A DNA stretch of 32,402 nucleotides. Source: a virus. A program made the translations under genes and the position numbers. The DNA lies in IMG/VR virus record IMGVR_UViG_3300035698_000680, positions 1 to 32,402 of that record, one strand, 5' to 3'. Below are positions 29,462 through 32,402 of this stretch, piece after piece (the first letter of the stretch is position 1; every line of letters begins with the position of its first letter). The notes beneath the pieces are model-generated. The model did not search any database. It worked only from the letters and a program-made list of their open reading frames with translations, and was not told where the DNA came from.

Positions 29462-29920
29462 TTACTCCCCCTTTTCATTCCACGCCTCAAACGCGCTCTT
29501 AGCCTTAGTGCGCCCGATCAGGATCGTATGGCGCGCCTGAGGACTGAGCCCCAGCCTATCCTCCACCGCTATCAGCCGCCCCTCTATATCGCTTAGGATC
29601 CTAGCCGCTGGATGTTGGACAACCTGACCGCCAGAACCGGAAGCCACGTAGCCCTCGTCTCGCAGGAGCGTAAGCATCTTATCCCGTCGCGCCATCATCT
29701 GTACGTACCGCTGGACCAGACCGTAATCCGCCACCGCGTGATAGATCCCATCAGGGCCCCCTAGCTCCCACGTAGAGAACCAGAGATCCACGTCCTCAGC
29801 GGAGAACCCATCAGGAGGACCAGGAGTAACCCAGTCCACGTTAACCACCGTATGAGCGTTCTTAACCAGGTCCCCGTCCCCGTTACGTAACCGCTCCTCA
29901 GGAGCCTTCTTAGCGCTCAT
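29462..29920 (-). CDS. terS: terminase small subunit (P27-like)
   Basis: 152 residues. The stretch GYVASGSGGQVVQHPAARIL, with IEGRLIAVEDRLGLSPQARH after it, is characteristic of P27-type small terminases, where it contributes to DNA recognition. An upstream helical part (AVADYGLVQRYVQMMARRDK) completes the family pattern. The small subunit recognises the packaging site and stimulates the large subunit. The gene ends 1 bp before the amidase start. GGAGG ribosome site at about 8 nt. Confidence 0.75.
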   Translation of the reverse strand: MSAKKAPEERLRNGDGDLVKNAHTVVNVDWVTPGPPDGFSAEDVDLWFSTWELGGPDGIYHAVADYGLVQRYVQMMARRDKMLTLLRDEGYVASGSGGQVVQHPAARILSDIEGRLIAVEDRLGLSPQARHTILIGRTKAKSAFEAWNEKGE

Positions 29921-29978
29921 AAATTACTCCTCCCAGTGTTTAGCTCCTCCTAATTAACCCGCCTCACTCCGCCACTAG

Positions 29979-30269
29979 TCATACAGCCTCATAAGGAGCA
30001 GGCCAGACCAGACCGTTAGCCTTCATATAAATCTGAGCTACCCGAAACTCATCCTCTACCCGCTCTATCTGAGCTATCCTATCCTTAAGCTCCTTAATTT
30101 CCTTATCCTGACGATCGAACTCAGCCCGGATCCTAGAGTCAATTAGCGAAGCCATACCTACCTCATTCTCCGCGCTAGCCGTAGCTCTGGTACCTCGGTA
30201 TGCAACCCAGGAAGTATAAGCCGTCTGGAGAGCAACTAAGACTCCCAGAGCGATAGTAGTAGGATCCAT
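29979..30269 (-). CDS. membrane-anchored coiled-coil protein (96 aa)
   Basis: Residues 4-24 (TTIALGVLVALQTAYTSWVA) make one N-terminal membrane helix; residues 45-78 (RIRAEFDRQDKEIKELKDRI) form a coiled coil; the end is a short hydrophobic PAPYEAV. An anchored coiled coil near an endolysin is the plan of Rz-like spanins or holin-associated proteins, but actinophages often carry such proteins with unknown jobs. AAGGAG is 10 nt upstream. It lies between the reductase and small terminase genes. Confidence 0.6.
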   Translation of the reverse strand: MDPTTIALGVLVALQTAYTSWVAYRGTRATASAENEVGMASLIDSRIRAEFDRQDKEIKELKDRIAQIERVEDEFRVAQIYMKANGLVWPAPYEAV

Positions 30270-30282
30270 TATGGTACTCTCC

Positions 30283-32265
30283 TTATCTGATCGGACATGA
30301 GCCCGTTAGGCAAATATCATTTATACTTTGACCCATCTCCCGGAGGATAGAGTCCTTAAATTCCTCTTCCGTAATACGCTCCATAGGAGACTGAGGACGC
30401 GACATATCAGGAAAGACCGTAGTCCCCTTAAGGTACGGACCATAGATAGAAAGCGCCGCCATCATCTCAGCTAGAGAATACTCATCAGCCTTAATGTTAA
30501 CCGTATAACTAACCGCGTTATCAGCGTAGTAATACTGTACTAACATCTGAGCCCGGAGCATATCGTGGAGACTAAGCTCCTCTACGTCCTGGATCATGTC
30601 GCCGTAATGCTGGACCGCTAAATCTTCCACGTAGAAGGAGACCACCTTAGTACGTGCTGAATAGAGATCATCCTCTATCGGATAACCAGCCGCCTCCAGA
30701 ACCACCAGACTACCGGAGTCCTCCGCATAACGGACCCTCCGGATAAAGTGCTTAGCGTACACTGGATGGATACCCTCAGTAGTACCAGGAAGCTTAGCGA
30801 TAGTTCCAGTAGGAGCAATTGTAGTAACCTTAAGAGGACGGTTAACATGGAGCCTATCAGCCTCCGCATATGCAGAGCTAGACGCCGCATCCCTCCACTT
30901 AGTCAGAGACTCAGCCACCTCATGAGTAGGATCATCAGCCTCAGAATAGCGGACGCCCCTATAGGCTAACCACTCCTGATATCCGAAGAAGCCTACACCT
31001 ATACGCCGGTTCCGGTTCTTAACTTCTTCCTGGCGCTGATCAGAGGACTTACCAATAGTGGCCCGTACCAGAAACGCGCCCATCATCCGGAAGCTACGCT
31101 CGAGCTCCACGGAGTCAGAATCTAAATGAGCCGGATGAGCTAAGTTGACATGACCTAAACAACATTGCTCCCACTCCTCCAGAGCGATCTCCCCGCATGG
31201 ATTAGTAGAGCGAACGTCCCCACGCTCCCCCTTCGAGGCTAGCGAAGAGTTAAAGATCCCCGGTTCCCCGTTAGCCAACATCCCAGCGGAGATAGCCCGG
31301 AGGATCTCCAGAGCTTCCCGCTTCTCCATCTCGATAGCTTCCCAGAACTCAGTATCCACCTCCACTGAAATATTAGTAGACCAGTGAGAGCCAGAGTCAG
31401 ATTTACAGGTAAGGAACTCATGGATATACGGATCCTCCCAGTGGAGAATAGACATCCGCGCGGAGCGTCTAACATTACCCGCTACTACGCAAGCCGCGAT
31501 CTCATGATCTATCTGCATAGCCTGGATAGGGGTAAGCGTACGGCTACCGTCCGTAAATGTCCCCGCACCGCTACACTCCGCCAGGGCCCACCGTACGTTA
31601 AGGAGCATCTGAGCTAAGGGAAGAGGACCGCTAGCCGTACCTCCGAACCCAGCGATAGGAGAGCCCGCTCCACGTACCGCGGAGAGATCAAAGGATATAG
31701 CGTCCGCTCCTCCCGTTACAGAATGCTGGAAGAGAACCCGGAGCGCCTCTACCCATCCCTCTCTAGAATCTTCTACTACGTAATTAGGAAGCAGCGGGAT
31801 ACCTGCCGTATCAATTCCCGCCAGAGTGAAAGCTTCCGTGTCAGGATGGAACCTATCCAGGACGATCCCCACCATAGGGACACTTCTAATCCCAGGTAGA
31901 CCAGCCAAGTAAGTAGACGAGTAATTAGCACCTACCCCACCTCCTAGCATTAGCTGATCGAAGAGAAACGTAAAGTGATCTTCTAGACGCGGGCCCCAGC
32001 CCGCCCTATGACAATTAAAGAGCCCCAGGCCAGAGCCGGAACCAGACGCCCATAGATGTCTACCCGCTGGAATGATCCGCATATCCTCAATAGCTTCCCG
32101 GATCTCAGCCTCAGTAAACTCCCCGCTCCCCAGGATCCCAGCTAGCTCCACGTTACCGCGTGCCGTTCTAGCTACCGTCTCAGGCCAGACCTCAGCCGTA
32201 CCGTTACCTCGAGTACGAGCGTACGTACGCTTGTAAACTTCTTCTCCCAGTGGGCCGAACTCCAT
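30283..32265 (-). CDS. nrdJ: adenosylcobalamin-dependent (class II) ribonucleotide reductase
   Basis: 660 residues. STNPCGEIALEE at 353-364 carries the thiyl-radical cysteine C357 with N355 and E359. C85 (LFNCHRAG) and C368/C369 (EQCCLGHVNL) are the reducing pair. ACVVAGNVRRSARMS and IAPTGTIAKLPGTTEG bind phosphate. The C-terminal C652 and C657 (CLTGSC) pass electrons from thioredoxin or glutaredoxin. This is the monomeric NrdJ type of Lactobacillus leichmannii, slightly shorter. It makes deoxynucleotides without oxygen and needs host B12. AAGGAG 5 nt before ATG. It is placed at the head of the structural operon instead of with the replication genes. Confidence 0.92.
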   Translation of the reverse strand: MEFGPLGEEVYKRTYARTRGNGTAEVWPETVARTARGNVELAGILGSGEFTEAEIREAIEDMRIIPAGRHLWASGSGSGLGLFNCHRAGWGPRLEDHFTFLFDQLMLGGGVGANYSSTYLAGLPGIRSVPMVGIVLDRFHPDTEAFTLAGIDTAGIPLLPNYVVEDSREGWVEALRVLFQHSVTGGADAISFDLSAVRGAGSPIAGFGGTASGPLPLAQMLLNVRWALAECSGAGTFTDGSRTLTPIQAMQIDHEIAACVVAGNVRRSARMSILHWEDPYIHEFLTCKSDSGSHWSTNISVEVDTEFWEAIEMEKREALEILRAISAGMLANGEPGIFNSSLASKGERGDVRSTNPCGEIALEEWEQCCLGHVNLAHPAHLDSDSVELERSFRMMGAFLVRATIGKSSDQRQEEVKNRNRRIGVGFFGYQEWLAYRGVRYSEADDPTHEVAESLTKWRDAASSSAYAEADRLHVNRPLKVTTIAPTGTIAKLPGTTEGIHPVYAKHFIRRVRYAEDSGSLVVLEAAGYPIEDDLYSARTKVVSFYVEDLAVQHYGDMIQDVEELSLHDMLRAQMLVQYYYADNAVSYTVNIKADEYSLAEMMAALSIYGPYLKGTTVFPDMSRPQSPMERITEEEFKDSILREMGQSINDICLTGSCPIR

Positions 32266-32290
32266 AGCTTCTCCTTAACCTGGAACTAAG

Positions 32291-32330
32291 AATCCCCCGT
32301 CCCTGGTCTGACGACTGGGTGCGGGGGATT
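32291..32330. terminator. GC-rich hairpin upstream of the reductase gene
   Basis: AATCCCCCG (32291-32299) pairs with CGGGGGATT (32322-32330) around a partly self-complementary loop. On the minus strand it is followed by CTTAGTTCC and then the reductase ribosome site, so it is either the terminator of an upstream transcript or a leader hairpin that controls the reductase. Confidence 0.5.
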
Positions 32331-32343
32331 ATCTCGTACAGAC

Positions 32344-32386
32344 GCAAGCCCCGCCCCCCGTGTGGTGGCGGGCGAGCGGGGCTTGC
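32344..32386. terminator. second GC-rich hairpin near the window edge
   Basis: GCAAGCCCCG (32344-32353) pairs perfectly with CGGGGCTTGC (32377-32386) around a C/G-rich 23-base loop that can pair further. No U-tract on either strand. Together with the previous hairpin it makes this 110-bp leader very structured; composition is GC-richer than the backbone. Confidence 0.45.
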
Positions 32387-32402
32387 TAGCTTCGGGCCTC
32401 GC

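Noticed and set aside
32291-32386. tRNA gene or cobalamin riboswitch upstream of the reductase
   Set aside because: Only simple hairpins are visible; no cloverleaf, T-arm consensus or B12-box-like sequence was recognised.

Overview
This window looks like a large part of a tailed (siphovirus-type) phage genome. The host is probably an actinobacterium. That is inference, based on a Gp37-like tail protein of the ReqiPepy6 type, a P27-like small terminase, a B12-dependent ribonucleotide reductase and strong AAGGAG ribosome binding sites. Every convincing gene lies on the minus strand, and most neighbours overlap by a few bases (ATGA, TAATG, GTGA), so they form long co-transcribed and translationally coupled operons.

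From right to left, which is the direction of transcription: a class II ribonucleotide reductase (30283-32265), a small membrane/coiled-coil protein, terminase small subunit, amidase endolysin, terminase large subunit, a 52-residue membrane peptide, portal, prohead protease, major capsid protein, connector and neck proteins, tail tube, tail chaperone with a -1 frameshift, tape measure, distal tail protein, two paralogous tail fibres, a Gp37-like tail protein and a last tail protein (12932-13633). A terminator-like hairpin follows at 12847-12899. About 480 bp without genes comes next (12455-12931). It holds a symmetrical double operator with a candidate promoter inside it. Downstream is the early/DNA operon: RecB-like exonuclease, three tandem paralogous small genes, a dATP/dGTP diphosphohydrolase, a phiC31 gp3-like zinc protein, an Hjc-like resolvase, a primase-helicase, a family A DNA polymerase, two HNH endonucleases and a protein resembling a sigma factor.

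The backbone has very skewed sequence use. CAA/TTG triplets are about five-fold depleted and CTAG is enriched in the stretch I counted. Two short blocks (about 6905-7290 and 8709-9445), and probably both window edges, lack this skew. They look like imported cassettes. The second one carries a hexanucleotide simple-sequence array of about 200 bp.

The most interesting points are: the 86-bp symmetrical operator; a roughly 70-bp intergenic element found at two places 11.5 kb apart; a phage-encoded sigma-like protein that might read it; the sharp mosaic composition; and the tandem triplication at 10186-10768. No tRNA, CRISPR array, integrase or reverse transcriptase was seen.
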